Positions 1-12,320 of a stretch of DNA of 64,000 bases are shown piece after piece (within the stretch, counting starts at the first letter, position 1; each line of letters starts with the position of its first letter). Under the pieces are notes generated by a model. The model saw only the letters and a list, made by a program, of their open reading frames with translations. It ran no database searches and was not told where the DNA came from. The stretch is from Hymenolepis diminuta. Lineage: Eukaryota > Platyhelminthes > Cestoda > Cyclophyllidea > Hymenolepididae. A program made the position numbers and the translations under genes. The stretch spans positions 669,655 to 733,654 of the forward strand of contig CAADRB010000028.1 in the NCBI GenBank assembly GCA_900708905.1, written 5' to 3'.

Positions 1-1136
1 TAATTCCTTACTCGACTGTTTCCCATGTTCGGATGCTTTTCCATTATTAAAACATAAGAGCTTTCCTTTACCATGGGTAATACCAGCATCAATAATAACA
101 GATTACAAAGCAAGGAGGTAGTATGTGAATTTGGAGTTAATTCTGGAATCAAAAATTGCCATGAAAACGAAATCGAATCTGTTTTTTTGTTTCTCGAACT
201 AAAGGAGTTGAATAGTTTTTTACAAAAAAGATTTCATTTACGATCGGTGATTGATTCCTTCTTAAATAAAAGAGTCTATTTGAGTCTGAAATATTATCAG
301 TTAAATGAAAATGAATGACGTAACTAACTAACAGATATCTAACTAACAAACAAACTTATCTGTATGAAAAATGCGAAAAGAAATTGTCCGCGCCTCTTAA
401 AATGCCAAATATTCCCTTTTAATAGGAAAAAACTTCGAAAAAATTTGAACATTCACGATCAGTAAAATTACTCTCTCCTTTGAGTGAAGAGAGTTTCACA
501 ATGAAAAGAAACCAGACAAGGAAAATAAAGGAGGTTAAATTAAAAGATATCAGACAAACAGAGGAAACCCAAGACCAAATTGAAAACTGACTCTTTTTCC
601 ATAATCCTATTTATGGCGGTACATAATTTGTTAACGCAACTTTGTATCAAAAGTTAAATATATTTTCTTTATTTGACTTGTAACAAAGCATTTGTGCTCT
701 TCAAAATAAGATTCCAAATCAGCGGAGATTGTAGTATAGGCAAAGTGCCTACTTCCTTCAAATCCTAATACACTGTCTAAATTTCACTATTGCCCGTTCA
801 GGAGTATGAAATAGAACTCAAGCATACACTAAGCATAAATCTCTGTTATTTCCTTGTGCGTAGAAACCTCTGCCAAATAAGTGCGTTTAACAATATGATG
901 TGGAGAGAAGGCATAGTCTATTTGTGGAATAGCAGATAAAGGAAAAGGCAGGAGGTTTTCAGGAGGCGAAGAAAAAGAAAGTGGATCATATTGGTTTGCA
1001 GGTGCTTATGTACAGGTTGACAGAGGGAATAGGAGTAGGGGTGGAGAGTATTGTGCAATCTATTACACCTGTACAAAGTGGAAGTGGTTACGGCCGGGGT
1101 AGGAGCGGGGGAGAAAAATATAGAAGTCGAGATAAC
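1..1136. other. Non-coding stretch downstream of the sushi-like gene
   Basis: No gene is recognised. The part next to the neighbouring stop codon (about 900-1136) is purine-rich on the plus strand, so it is pyrimidine-rich on the coding strand of the minus-strand gene and probably includes its 3' UTR. Short open frames at 73-318 and 149-349 overlap on opposite strands and look random. Confidence 0.5.
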
Positions 1137-3751
1137 TCAGACCACTGAAATTGAGTGTTTCAATCGCTTTTGAGCCTCAATTGCATCAGCAGCTAATAGA
1201 GCTCGCCGTCGACATATGTAAAGAAAGATCATCAGACTGATAAGCAGGGTCATTATTCCGATAACAACCATACAATAAAAGGCAATACGAGTACATCTAT
1301 GTAGATTTTCATGGAGGGCAAGAGAAACACTCTGGGCAATTACAATTATATCCCTTTGAGGAAAATGGATATCTTGGGATTCTTCATTTTTAGGGAGGAT
1401 CAAGGGTTTGGGAGTCGTTGTTGTCGTTGTTCGTAATCGTAAGAAAGGAGGTAGACAGAGATTTGGAAGATGGAAGGGGTTATACAACATCGATTTCTTG
1501 GGAGGATATTCAAGATTTTGTGAGATAGGTTCACTGACTGTCTCCAAGTTCTTCTCAACAGTATTAGATGGCGTCGCTGTTGTTGTTGTTGTTATCGTCG
1601 GAATGGTGATAGTCGTCCCTTTCTTCGGTCTGTATTTAATCGTTATTTCTGAGACAGAAGAAAACCAGGTGAATACAAATAGCATTTCTTAGACGAAGAA
1701 AGTTTACATGGGAATCTATTACTCACCTCCGGGTAGGGGTTCGCCATCAAGATGATACCAAGTACCGTGTAAGCAATAAAGAACTCTACTTTGGGACTTA
1801 TTAGACGATACCGGCTGCCATAGTGCTACTGTACCTTCTATTAGCAGATGGCCATGTTCTGGGGAGTATTCTAGGTCATCGCACTCGGTTTTCACCTTAT
1901 CTATTGAAGAGAATCAACGAAGAACGATTAGAAACTTCAATACTATATGTAGTTGATTTATTTATTTCGACATTAATTTTTATAATTATTTCCACTTTGT
2001 TTAAATAATTCTTAAACGTGATATAAATACCATTTAAATATCCTTCTCTTTGCCTCCAATTTGTCTGTTTATAATGAAATTGGAGCTTTTCATAAAAATT
2101 TTTTAAAGCACTTGAATGGATGAAAGTTAGCTGCCTCTTTGTTAAAAAAATGCAATGCAAATTATGAAAGACCATCCAAAATTTGATTGACTTACATATG
2201 TCTTCAGATCATTTGGTGTTAAAGTTTACCCATTTCTATATGAAATCAGTCAGTCTATTCATTTACGTGTTGCATAAGAAAAATACGAAGTCTGAGATAT
2301 TCAAAATACGGTTAATGCAGTAGAGGCTTGCCAGTACCTTTTTAATTTTCCATAAAAGCATTGTAACACTTAAATAAACTTCATATTGGTCTATGTCGTT
2401 GATTACGTCTGATTTCATTAATAACACGTGTCAATTCATTTCAATTAGCTGGAGACTTAATTGAATCTGCAAATAAATTCAGAAAAATTTGTGTTGATAT
2501 AAAGATGGATAAATTTTCCCATCGTATACATTTTAACACAGTTGAAATTGCAAATGCTCTCTCATTTGGGTTGCTTTGAGAATCAATGAATTTAGGCGCA
2601 GGTCTCCATTGGAAATGCTAAAACATGAAGAAGTTTTATGAGAAACATTCCACGCGTTTAATTTTCATAATTGATTGCTTGAAAGTTAGAAAACCCTGTA
2701 CTTATTCTGTCTTATTATTTGTTTCGAGAGACTTTTATTGGATTGTTTTATATACGCTAAACGCCAAATGATCAAAGATCGGAGATTCTGGAAAGACACC
2801 GAAGCATTTTCAAACCCTTTCCGCAATCAGTTCTCTTAAAATACTCTTCTTTACGGACTGTGCTGACGAATGAAGGAATTATATAATAGTTAATGCATCA
2901 CCATTAATGCTTTTATTTCCCATGATAGAACAAAAAGTTTTGCAACCTTTCATCATGTGAAAACGTCATATATACATATATATATATATTTGCTGTCAAT
3001 ATTCGAAATTTATAGGCTACTAATGCAACAATATGTAAATAAAATCATTAGCTCAACAAACATAAAAACACTATTCTTTATTCAACAGTGTTGTTTGTTT
3101 TCCAGGTTGTAAGTTTTAAAATTAGACAAATTAAATAAAAAGTAAATCTAAAAGTCGTTAAATAGAACATTTTTAATTTACTATGTATTAGTACAATCAA
3201 ATACATGATAACAGAATTTTTGTGTCATTTGATTTAAAATACTGCCATTTTAAATTTGAGAAGACAAAACACTTATATCAGATCCGAAGGTCATAATTCA
3301 ATTTTTAACCGGAAATTTAACTGCGTATAAATACATTTCAGACAGAAATTTTCCTCTTAAGTAACAAATTCCACTCACCGGCGCAGAAAAAGAGAGTTGG
3401 ATCAACGCCTTTAGGATTGATACGCTGGTAGGTAGTGCCATACATGCAGATGAACCGAGCGAATTTCCTTTTAGTGGGAATGGGAAGAAGGCGGTTTCTG
3501 TCATCAGCGGTGAAGGTAGATATGGAGGCGGGGGTCATCTCAAATGCCTGAAGCCCGGGTTCACAGATAACTTTGAGTACCGGTCCGTGTGCTGTTACTC
3601 GCGTGCCCCTTGGCAAATCGGAAGGATCACAGGCCAGGCTTGTTGCCAATGAGGAAATAACTAGAAACACAAAAACAGGGTCATCTAATAAGTATTTGAG
3701 TTCACTTTGAATAAAAGTTGATATGTAAAAGAGTTCTCTGTTCATGCTCAT
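1137..3751 (-). CDS. Single-pass membrane protein with two sushi-like modules and a Thr-rich stalk
   Basis: Three exons join in phase: 3379-3660 (or up to an ATG at 3751), 1727-1900 and 1137-1648. From the 3751 ATG the product is 352 residues. In order it has a hydrophobic signal-like segment ending in SLATSLA; a four-Cys module (ACDP, VICEP, FICMYG, FFCA); a second module with only two of the expected cysteines (ECDD, YCLHGTW); a Thr/Pro-rich stalk with TTTTT runs; a membrane segment (IAFYCMVVIGIMTLLISL onward); and a short basic tail starting CRRR and ending SISVV. The Cys spacing and the CxxGTW signature resemble sushi/CCP modules, which mediate extracellular binding. That assignment is inference and no specific family is recognised. 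The start is uncertain because a strong splice acceptor (AG at 3661-3662) lies inside the open frame, so the true ATG may be in an upstream exon. A surface receptor or adhesion role is likely but unproven. Confidence 0.6.
2968..2990. repeat. AT/ATAC microsatellite in intron 1 of the sushi-like gene
   Basis: An alternating TA run with one C interruption, seen directly. It lies between the exon ending at 3379 and the exon starting at 1900. Confidence 0.8.
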
Positions 3752-6700
3752 TAGAAGAGGGAAACTTATCGAAATGGCAGCACTGACCTCTTTAGTTAAT
3801 CAAGAACCTGGAGGTCAAATCATAACCTCTAAACTTAGGGAAATCAGAGTATGATGAATTGAAATGGAAGAACTAAGTAAAGTGTGGACTATCTATGCAA
3901 CTGGAAAATAAGATTAAGATTCTTTTGATAATCCGACTTTGTCCACTACTTCTTCTTGACTCCTCCTTCCTTCCACCCCTTATTGGTCTATCTTATATGA
4001 TTGCATGTAAGACGCATTCGGATAATACACTGGCGACTTCCATATTGTCGTGACACGGAAATGCTGTGAAGCGATACTGTCTTCTTTAATTAAGAATACT
4101 ATTATTGTCTAGCTCTGAGAGCATAGAACATTTTCCTTGCCATTTTTTCCGTCGGTAACCGGACAAACTGATTATTGATTATACTTAGTCACTTTAAAGA
4201 AGTCACTGCGTCTCATTCTCTGTGTCTTCAGGGCATAAATAAAATCTGCGATTCTTGAATTTCTTTTTGCTTACACTGGTTGACTTTTTCTTCACCCAAA
4301 TTTTAAGGACACTCCTTAGGGAAGTAGGTTTACCATGAGTCATTTTATACGGTGACTCAGTAAAGGCGCCATAATCATTACAAATCCGAAGATATTCGAA
4401 CTTGAAAGTAAAATAAAACGAAATTTCTCGCGAACTGGTTTTATAGAACTGGGATGAACATTAGGAAGGGATTTCGCGTTATATTTAAATAAGAATTTTG
4501 CCCATACTGGGTATTTAAAGTGAACAACAGCCCAATTTTAAAGTAAGCCATTTAATTATTACAAAATAAATTGTGAAGCCACTTCCCTTCATTTAATGAA
4601 TAAATTTGATCATGAGCTCACAGCATAAATAAAACTAGTCTTTCCTTAAAGAAAGTAAACGTCGATCTTTTTTGCCAAAACATCAAAAATGGTAACTTTC
4701 CTACGTCAAAATTGATTGATTCTTCTCAAAATGTGGGCAGTTTATTTATGGAATAATGTTAGTATGTGTCTTTTAGTATGATTATTACTAATTTTGTTTT
4801 ATTTTATGTTTCAAAGAAATGGATGAAATTTTGTGTCAAATTAAATAACGAATATTTCCAGAAAACAATTTTATACATATAAACACAGTTAATTAACAAT
4901 AAAAACACCCTTAATTTTCAGTTAATCAAGCAATTTTAACATTAATCTAAGCTTACTGTATATTTTAATGTCGATGTAATTTTAAATTAAATTGAGGGAA
5001 GATAAAGAGTTTCTCCGCTTCATAGATTAGAAGCATTTTGAAACTACTTAATGAATGTGTATGAAAAACCTATCAAGAAACAATAGAAGAAAGGAATATC
5101 GCTTAGATAATAGTCAAATAATGGATACCTTAACATACACAAGCAGTGCTGCTGATTTCATCAAGGAATGTAATGAGCTTGAAAAGATGTCCTCTTATTA
5201 GGCCGCCATGGGAGCCAAGCACATCTACCTCTTTTTTCAGTATATTTCACCAAGGTTAAAAATTCTCGAACCAAGATATGTCGGGAAGATTCTGGGATAA
5301 TTGTTAACTATTTAAGTTGACTATGCTCTGATTTCAATCTGTTATTGCATTGGAAGGGTTAGATGAATATCATGTGATGCTTAACACTTGACGAATCATC
5401 CCAAACTCTATGAGTTCGATAGTCACAAATAGCGGGTTTCATTGCGTTTAAACGCAGAGACATTCTATGGGAAATGGACTTCCGCACCCCCTTCGGCTAA
5501 GTCTGCGGCTACTATCAGCTTGAATAATGGGTCATCACATATATTTCCTTAAACAAAGACTAGCTGCTGCTTCTAGACGTACATGCCTTTAGTAAATGGT
5601 GACAAGAACATACACAGAAATGGGCATTTCGTAGCCACAGCCTCTCCCCCTTCTTCCCTTCCCTTTTGGTATTCATGGAATGTGCCATTCCTCTTACAGT
5701 GAAGGGAAATAATGACTTCTAACTCCAACCTACTAGTTGCTCTTCCCTGCAGTTTTATAGCGCTGTTCAGTCATAGTCAGAAACAGGCTTTAGAAGCGGA
5801 AGTAGGGAAGGAAGAAAAACTGCCCACATATTAAACACAGTTGGTATTTCTTGCTTTTTACAAACTCAGACCCTTATACATATAAATCGTATCTGTGCAA
5901 TATTTCTATATTAGCTCTCGTTATACTAGCTAATAATTGTTCGTAGGTTGAACTTGTAGGTAATTTTAGGCGATTATAAGTTCGATTAATCAATACTTGT
6001 TATTCCAGCCGAAGGAATTCCTTTTGCAAGGAGCACAACGTCTTGATGCGGGCAATTCTTGACTCGAACAAGATCAAGCTAAACAGAAAGCATTAAAACA
6101 GCAGGTTACAGAGATCACGCTTAATCCTAGAACAGTAATCATAGAGTAGAAGTTTTCTTTCTTGATTGATAATTTTTCCTGGTCCTTGATTAGAAGTAAT
6201 TTTCGGCTTATTTAAATTGCAGCCAACATCGGTTTATATACTTGATTTTACAGCTATTTTAATGGCCTGAAAATAACCAAATTACCATGAAATAAGCAGT
6301 TCAAACTGTTGTGCACAAGGCTCGGTATAAAGAGCGGAAGCGCAGGTCGACTGTGCAAATGTTTATATCTAATGACAAAGAAAGAAAGGGTAGGGGCACA
6401 TAGATAGGTGTAAACACCACGGACATGACTTAGTACCACCCTGCACGTGAGTGTAACTACTCTTGGAGCTTTTAGTCCTTGGAAAATCAACTACGCTAAT
6501 ACTTCACTTATAAGAGAAGAAAAGAACTCCAATGTAACAGCGTAACAGGATAGACCTATAGAGGTTTCGATTTTAAGACCTAGATCATGAGTAACGATAA
6601 TAGAAATATATCAACTTAGTAGGCATGGAAATAATGAGGAAATAAGTATTCGCCTAGTTAATTTTTAATGGAAATTAAAAAATGGGATGATTATTCAGTG

Positions 6701-8433
6701 ATATATGAATTCTGCATTAGTTTTTATTGAGCTCATGGCTCTTTGGAAAGCTTAATAAATGAAATGATCTTAATTTACGACTTAGAATTACAAATATTGA
6801 AAGTATTATCCAAAGTCCGTTTTACAACAGAAATGGGAAATATGAAGACTCCTGGGAAGTTTGCTTGAAATACAGTAGATTAAGACCCTCTGTCAATGGA
6901 AAACTACTTATATAAGTGTACTACTTTAGAACTACTTTCAGGAAGAAGACGAAATGGGCTAATTTTTCCACATGGTCCTTAAGTGGATTGAAGTGTAGTG
7001 TAGGAAAAATAGGAAGGACAGTCATAAGGATGCGTCACGGTTGGGAAGTATGAGTCAGTAAATTAACTCCACCTTACGCATCTGCCTGAGGCCAAAATCA
7101 TTTCCCAATCCGAATCTCTTTACTTTAAGCAAACTTCAATTCCTCATGGAGATTCTCGACCTATATGATAACGCCTACAAACACGGTGATCATTATTTAT
7201 CTCAAGAATTCTTTAAGTGGGCTTTTAAACAATACTCTATTTACCCACTTCGTCGGATAATTTCTCTATAGCTAAAAAGGATTTAGATTTCATCCCGTTA
7301 ACTTCATTAGTTTAATTTTAGTATGCTTGTCTTTTTTAATTTGACAGATTTCAGCTGTGCTACCGTCTACGAGATGAGATGATATTTTAAAAAATATGGC
7401 ATCGGATTCCTAGGAAAGACCTCCAAAGTTCTAGCTGAAAATAATTTCCTTTAATGGTACGATAGTTAACATCTGCCAAAGCGAGAGGCTTAAAATGTCG
7501 TCCACATATGTGGGATACTTCAAGACGTATTTCAGTGAATGTTACGGAAGCCTATGCTCTCTAGACTTGTACATCATCCTGGATTCCCTGTCATGTTATG
7601 CTGTGGTGGCCAACCACAACGAAATGAATGACAAAATAAAATTGTAGTTTTGTTCTTAAACTTTTCATGCATGTCACCTTCATTTATCCTGAAGAAAGAC
7701 TTTTATATAGGAAAATATTGGAATTTTGAATCTAAAATATTTACCCAATAGCCTGCATTGTGCTACTAGCATTTTAAATCTAATATTTTACTACTCTATA
7801 CGAGATCACAGTTGAAATAAACACCTTGTGTTTTGTGTTCAAGAGAGTTTACAATTAACCAGCTGGCCAAAACAGGACAGAGCATGTAACAAAAAACCGG
7901 TTCCATTTGATTACGTTTCGAACCTGGTTTTCGTTCCGCCTGGACAGTTATTTTTGCCATGGGGATTTACCACACATTTTGGACATCAGAAAACAAGGGG
8001 GAATGAGATACACCCATCCATGAATGTATGATAAAATCAAAGACATAGGTGTACTTGAGATTCCTGTGCTATCATTTATTGTCCAAATTGAGATCTTCTG
8101 AAATGTCGCAGTGATATGAGTAAACGCTAGCAAGAGCTACTAACAAAACCCGCTAAGTTGAGCTCACAGAAAGTCACCGTAAGTTTCCCGATGAATTCCT
8201 AATTAAAGGCTGCCAAGAACGAATAATTTAGGAGTATAAGGCCTGCGCCACAGCCTACACATTGTACTTTTTAATAGTGTGCCAGGCCAGCCATCAATAT
8301 GCAATCTTGACATCTTCAGAGGTTCTAAAGTTAGAATGGTATGCGGGGAATTTTTTCTGTGCAACTAGAGAGTCTACTAGTTTAGAAATTGGTGACTGCG
8401 TTCGATAAACTGATGCTTCGAGGTGAGACTTAC
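3752..8433. other. Gene-poor stretch
   Basis: About 4.7 kb in which I recognise no gene on either strand. If the sushi-like gene has an upstream signal-peptide exon, it should lie here on the minus strand, but I could not pick one out. Open frames such as 6254-6490 (-) and 7828-8031 (+) have no recognisable domains. Confidence 0.4.
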
Positions 8434-8631
8434 GGAGAATCTGGTAGAGGAAGATTTGAGAGAGTTTGCCTTGGCAGAGGCCTTTGAGCAGATGTGAAGT
8501 ATTCGAGAGGTAGGAAATGGGCATTTGTTGTGAGTTATTGGCGGTCAAAACTCCAGCGAGGAATAACCGCATTAGTAGGAAAATAGGTCCACGTTTGAGA
8601 AGGAGTTGGAGTAGTATAACGATGAATATTG
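8434..8631 (-). other. Exon-like open segment with hydrophobic start
   Basis: On the minus strand this 198-base segment is open in one frame, preceded by an AG acceptor (8632-8633) and followed by a good GTAAGT donor (8433-8428). It encodes a hydrophobic stretch (IFIVILLQLLL) and then an internal ATG (MRLFLAGVLTANNS). It is more GC-rich than its surroundings. No partner exons or homologous family are recognised, so it may be a real exon of an unknown secreted or membrane protein, or chance. Confidence 0.2.
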
Positions 8632-11600
8632 CTATGGTATTATGGTGTAATTAATAAGTCCTTGACAGTTCTAGCTGTTGACAGCATTAGGTGTGTGTTC
8701 CGCAGACTCAACTGACGTGACTATGAAGATGACAACTAGAATGCGTGTGTCTGAGGCCAGGCGTTAATTCACACTTACACGTCCGCATACTTGTCGGGGA
8801 ACCCAACGCATAGGAGAGGCCTTAAACTTTACTGTCCGCACATCTTTACGCACACGAACGCACCTCAAAGTGCAGACGTGCACTTCTGTGCTGAACGCGT
8901 AGATATACGCACGCAACGTGGACGAATAAGCAGTCTTCGCGTTCTAAGAACCCTACCAGTTATTTACTTCAATTGGTAAACAAGCGTGAGGCAAAGGCAG
9001 GCGGATTTACATTCATCTTCCCTCTCCACAATCTTTTTTCTTCTCTATTACCTCCTTTAAGTAATTGAGCCCTATTTCGATTTTGACAGTCTTTAAAGGA
9101 GGTCAAAATGTGGGCCGGAAGAAGGGCAGTGTGGCTGGAAAAAAGAACTTGACAGGGACCGCCAAATTAGACTAAACCTGGAGCATGCAATTCACTGGCT
9201 CGTTTTCTTAAAATGGTTATTTATATTAAATTGCCATAAAAAATCACGAACTCTGAAGTGTCATTACATGATATTTTTAATTATTTCGTGATAATTGGAA
9301 GAAGCAAATGTGAAAGTTCACGTCCTTGAAATGTCAGAGTGGCGACTTGCGTCGGTAATTAACCAAGATATTTTGGATACTATCATCCAACAAATTAGTT
9401 TTCCTCCAGTACTTGACCAGGTCAATAAACTTAAAGTCAGTTCAAAAAGTCAGGCAAGAACGAAAAAGCACGTAAAGAGCTCCCCATCGTTTTATTGTCA
9501 CCAGATATTATCGAAGTCCCCGATTTGTTTATTTTCAAATTTGATAACAGCGGATTCGATTGGCGCATGCTAGAAACAAGTAATTTTCACTATTCTATCA
9601 TTTTTTCTCTGCAATTCTTACCGACTCGACAGTAAAAATCCCTTCCGTTAATCAGACTAGACTTTTTTAATCCCAAACGGTTTATAAGATTTTTTCCAAG
9701 AAACCGTTTGTGTCGATCGCTTGTCTAGAATTGAATAGAAATCTGAAAGCAATGAAGTAATGTTTTAATCGAACATGACTTTGAGCGGGAAATAATTGGA
9801 TAAACATGGCTGGATTATTTTTAATTACCGTGACCATAGAAGATAATGAATAGGGGTTATCGAATGTGAATGTGTGTATTATAAATAAACGACCACATAA
9901 AATTAACAAGTCACGCGTAATACGCATGTGTCTGAGACGTGTTGTGCGTCACAGATATTTAAAGGTCAATCTTACCCACGTGGTGACCAAGAGGGCTGCG
10001 AGCTGTCTATTAGCACACATACTGGTAAGCTATCGCCCTACAACTCTGTGCCAAATGGTACACCTAGTGGACCATTCTAGCTCCCACTACCCGTCCACCC
10101 CCGTTTCTCACACTAAATTGTCCATCGTGCCAAGCACACCCGTATATTGAACAGTGTTCCCTAACATTTACTTGCTGGCCGAATTAACACAGTCGACCGA
10201 CGGTTTTGTGATCATGGAAGAAACGCTCACAGCAAGTGAGCTTCAGGAACTTCTAAGCACACGTTGTGACGCATGATTACACAAAAATTGGATCTTTTTC
10301 TGAGTAGAAAAAGAATTGAGTAAATTAAAATATTGGTTATTTTCTATTTGAATAAATATTTTACTTTCATGCACTCACTTTAGAGACACTTGTGTCAAAT
10401 CAGCTCATCATGAGTTAAGGAAATAATATTCAACTATCTCTCACCGATGTGTATACGACCAATAAAATTTTGATAAGGTTAATCAATTTATTATAAGTAC
10501 CTGTGTTAGCTTCTTAACGTTTAAAATGACTGCGGGTTTGAAAAACAAATTATTTTCACATTTTAGACGATTGAGGAGAGATGCTGATTGGAAGCATGAA
10601 AAAGGTGAACATCAGAGATGAATGATATCTAAAGATAGAACAATTTAAAGTAAGTAAAGATAAAATATCGTTGATAAGATACTATAGGATTTTTATTTCC
10701 GGTGACTGTTCTAAGCTTTCATTTTAGTTATTTAGCCACTATCATCAATATGCAGTTAATTGAAAAGAGAAGTCTTCGGCATGAAATCTAAAAAATAACT
10801 TTGCATTTTCAGAAACGAAGATCATAACCACAAAGGTTTCATCCGAACAATTTGGTTAGTTAAGAAACTAGGAAAATAATTCACTCTCAAGTACATGCTT
10901 GAAGGCAAAGTTTCTAATTACTCAATTTCCTGATATATATATATATATATTTCAAAAATAAGTTGGTTTATAAATGCATTTAAATTCTCTGGAATAACGT
11001 TTAATTTTGTTTGCTTTAAATAGTCACTTAAGGAGTTTCAATAAATTTGAATCAAATAGCAATAGGTGGAAATCTAAGGGATCATATAATTTCGAAAATT
11101 ATCTTGAATATGGATCATTTTTTACACGAAATTTTTAGGTTACTTGCCTTAAGTCATAACCTGTATCATAAATGAAAACATGTAATGATCTTTTATAACT
11201 TAGATGAATCCCAAACAAATGAGGTACTTTTATTATGTATATTTTAATCCTTCATGATTCTACTAATATTTTTGATCGAAGTGATTGAAGGGTGTGCATG
11301 TGAACAGTATTTAGGGTTGGAAGTTTCAATGACAACGCCTACACGGATGGGTGCTATTTATGGGTTACCGAAAGTCTTTGATGTTGATAATGAAAATGAC
11401 AAAGTATTGAAACGAAAAAGAGAAAAATGCATATCTGTAGGCAAAATTCACTCGCTCTGATTACATTTTAAGACACATTTTTTACTTAATTCCTGCTTTT
11501 AGTTAACCAAATGCTTGTTTATAATTATAACTACCTGATAAAGATGACTAAAATGTTCTTTTTTCAACAGGATTATTTGCTATTCTCTACTCAGTGTTAT

Positions 11601-12242
11601 TTTGGAGCTCGTTTAAAAACCCCCATGGTCAATTAGACGTTCCTCATGTGTTCATTAATAACTGAATATTAATATTTTCAATTGACTCTGGTTATATGAT
11701 TATCAAACAGTGTTAAATATTTTAAGAACCGGTCTTAATCACTTGAGACTGTTATCCATTATAGCCACATATCTAAATTCGATATTATGAGAAGGAAGGC
11801 GAGATTAGATAATTATTGATGGGAGCGACGGAGACATAGAGTTCAATCTCTTCACTCTTCATTTATCAAAAAATATTTTTATTTAGAACTCGGGATAAAT
11901 TTTAACTAACGCACAGATCAGTCCCTTCAATCCGATTACCGATTAAAACCAGTCTTCAATTTCGCCCCACATTCTCATCAGCTAAAGATTAAGAAACTGC
12001 ATATAAGCCAATTAGCTATGCTCCGCACTGTTTCCACCTATTATACTACTACTCAGGTTACAAAGATTTAGAAAATAGAATCATTGAAGTTAGTGTTACG
12101 TGTTCGAAATTGAAATATAGAAACAATATCCTATCCCATACCGTGCCATTAATTTTAGTTTGGGATGTAACTGGATATTTACAGAGTGAAATTAGGAAAT
12201 TGTTTGTAAGATTGAATGTTAATAAGTGCAATCCACTTGCAG
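8632..12242. other. Gene-poor stretch with GC-richer patches
   Basis: No gene is recognised. Patches at about 8690-8980 and 9890-10280 are richer in G+C and CpG than the surroundings and may be old repeats. The second is bounded by the 9-bp inverted words TGCGTCACA (9945-9953) and TGTGACGCA (10265-10273). Open frames at 9295-9573 and 11254-11460 (+) show no known motifs. Confidence 0.4.
10933..10951. repeat. AT dinucleotide microsatellite
   Basis: Uninterrupted alternating AT run of about 19 bases, seen directly. Confidence 0.85.
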
Positions 12243-12320
12243 CGTAAAGACACTCGCTACAGACATTTCTTCGAAGACTTCTTAGAATCCCCCTCCTACT
12301 TGTACATAAATATGTTCCGC
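12243..12320 (+). other. Exon-like 78-base open segment
   Basis: A 26-codon stretch, open in one frame only (RKDTRYRHFFEDF...), is bounded by a good acceptor (ACTTGCAG) and a GTAAGC donor. No flanking exons are recognised. By chance alone a stretch this short would be open fairly often, so this is weak support. Confidence 0.18.

Noticed and set aside
1408..1692. Plus-strand open frame rich in Val
   Set aside because: It is the antisense of the Thr-rich stalk exon of the minus-strand sushi-like gene; the ACN repeats read as GTN on the other strand.
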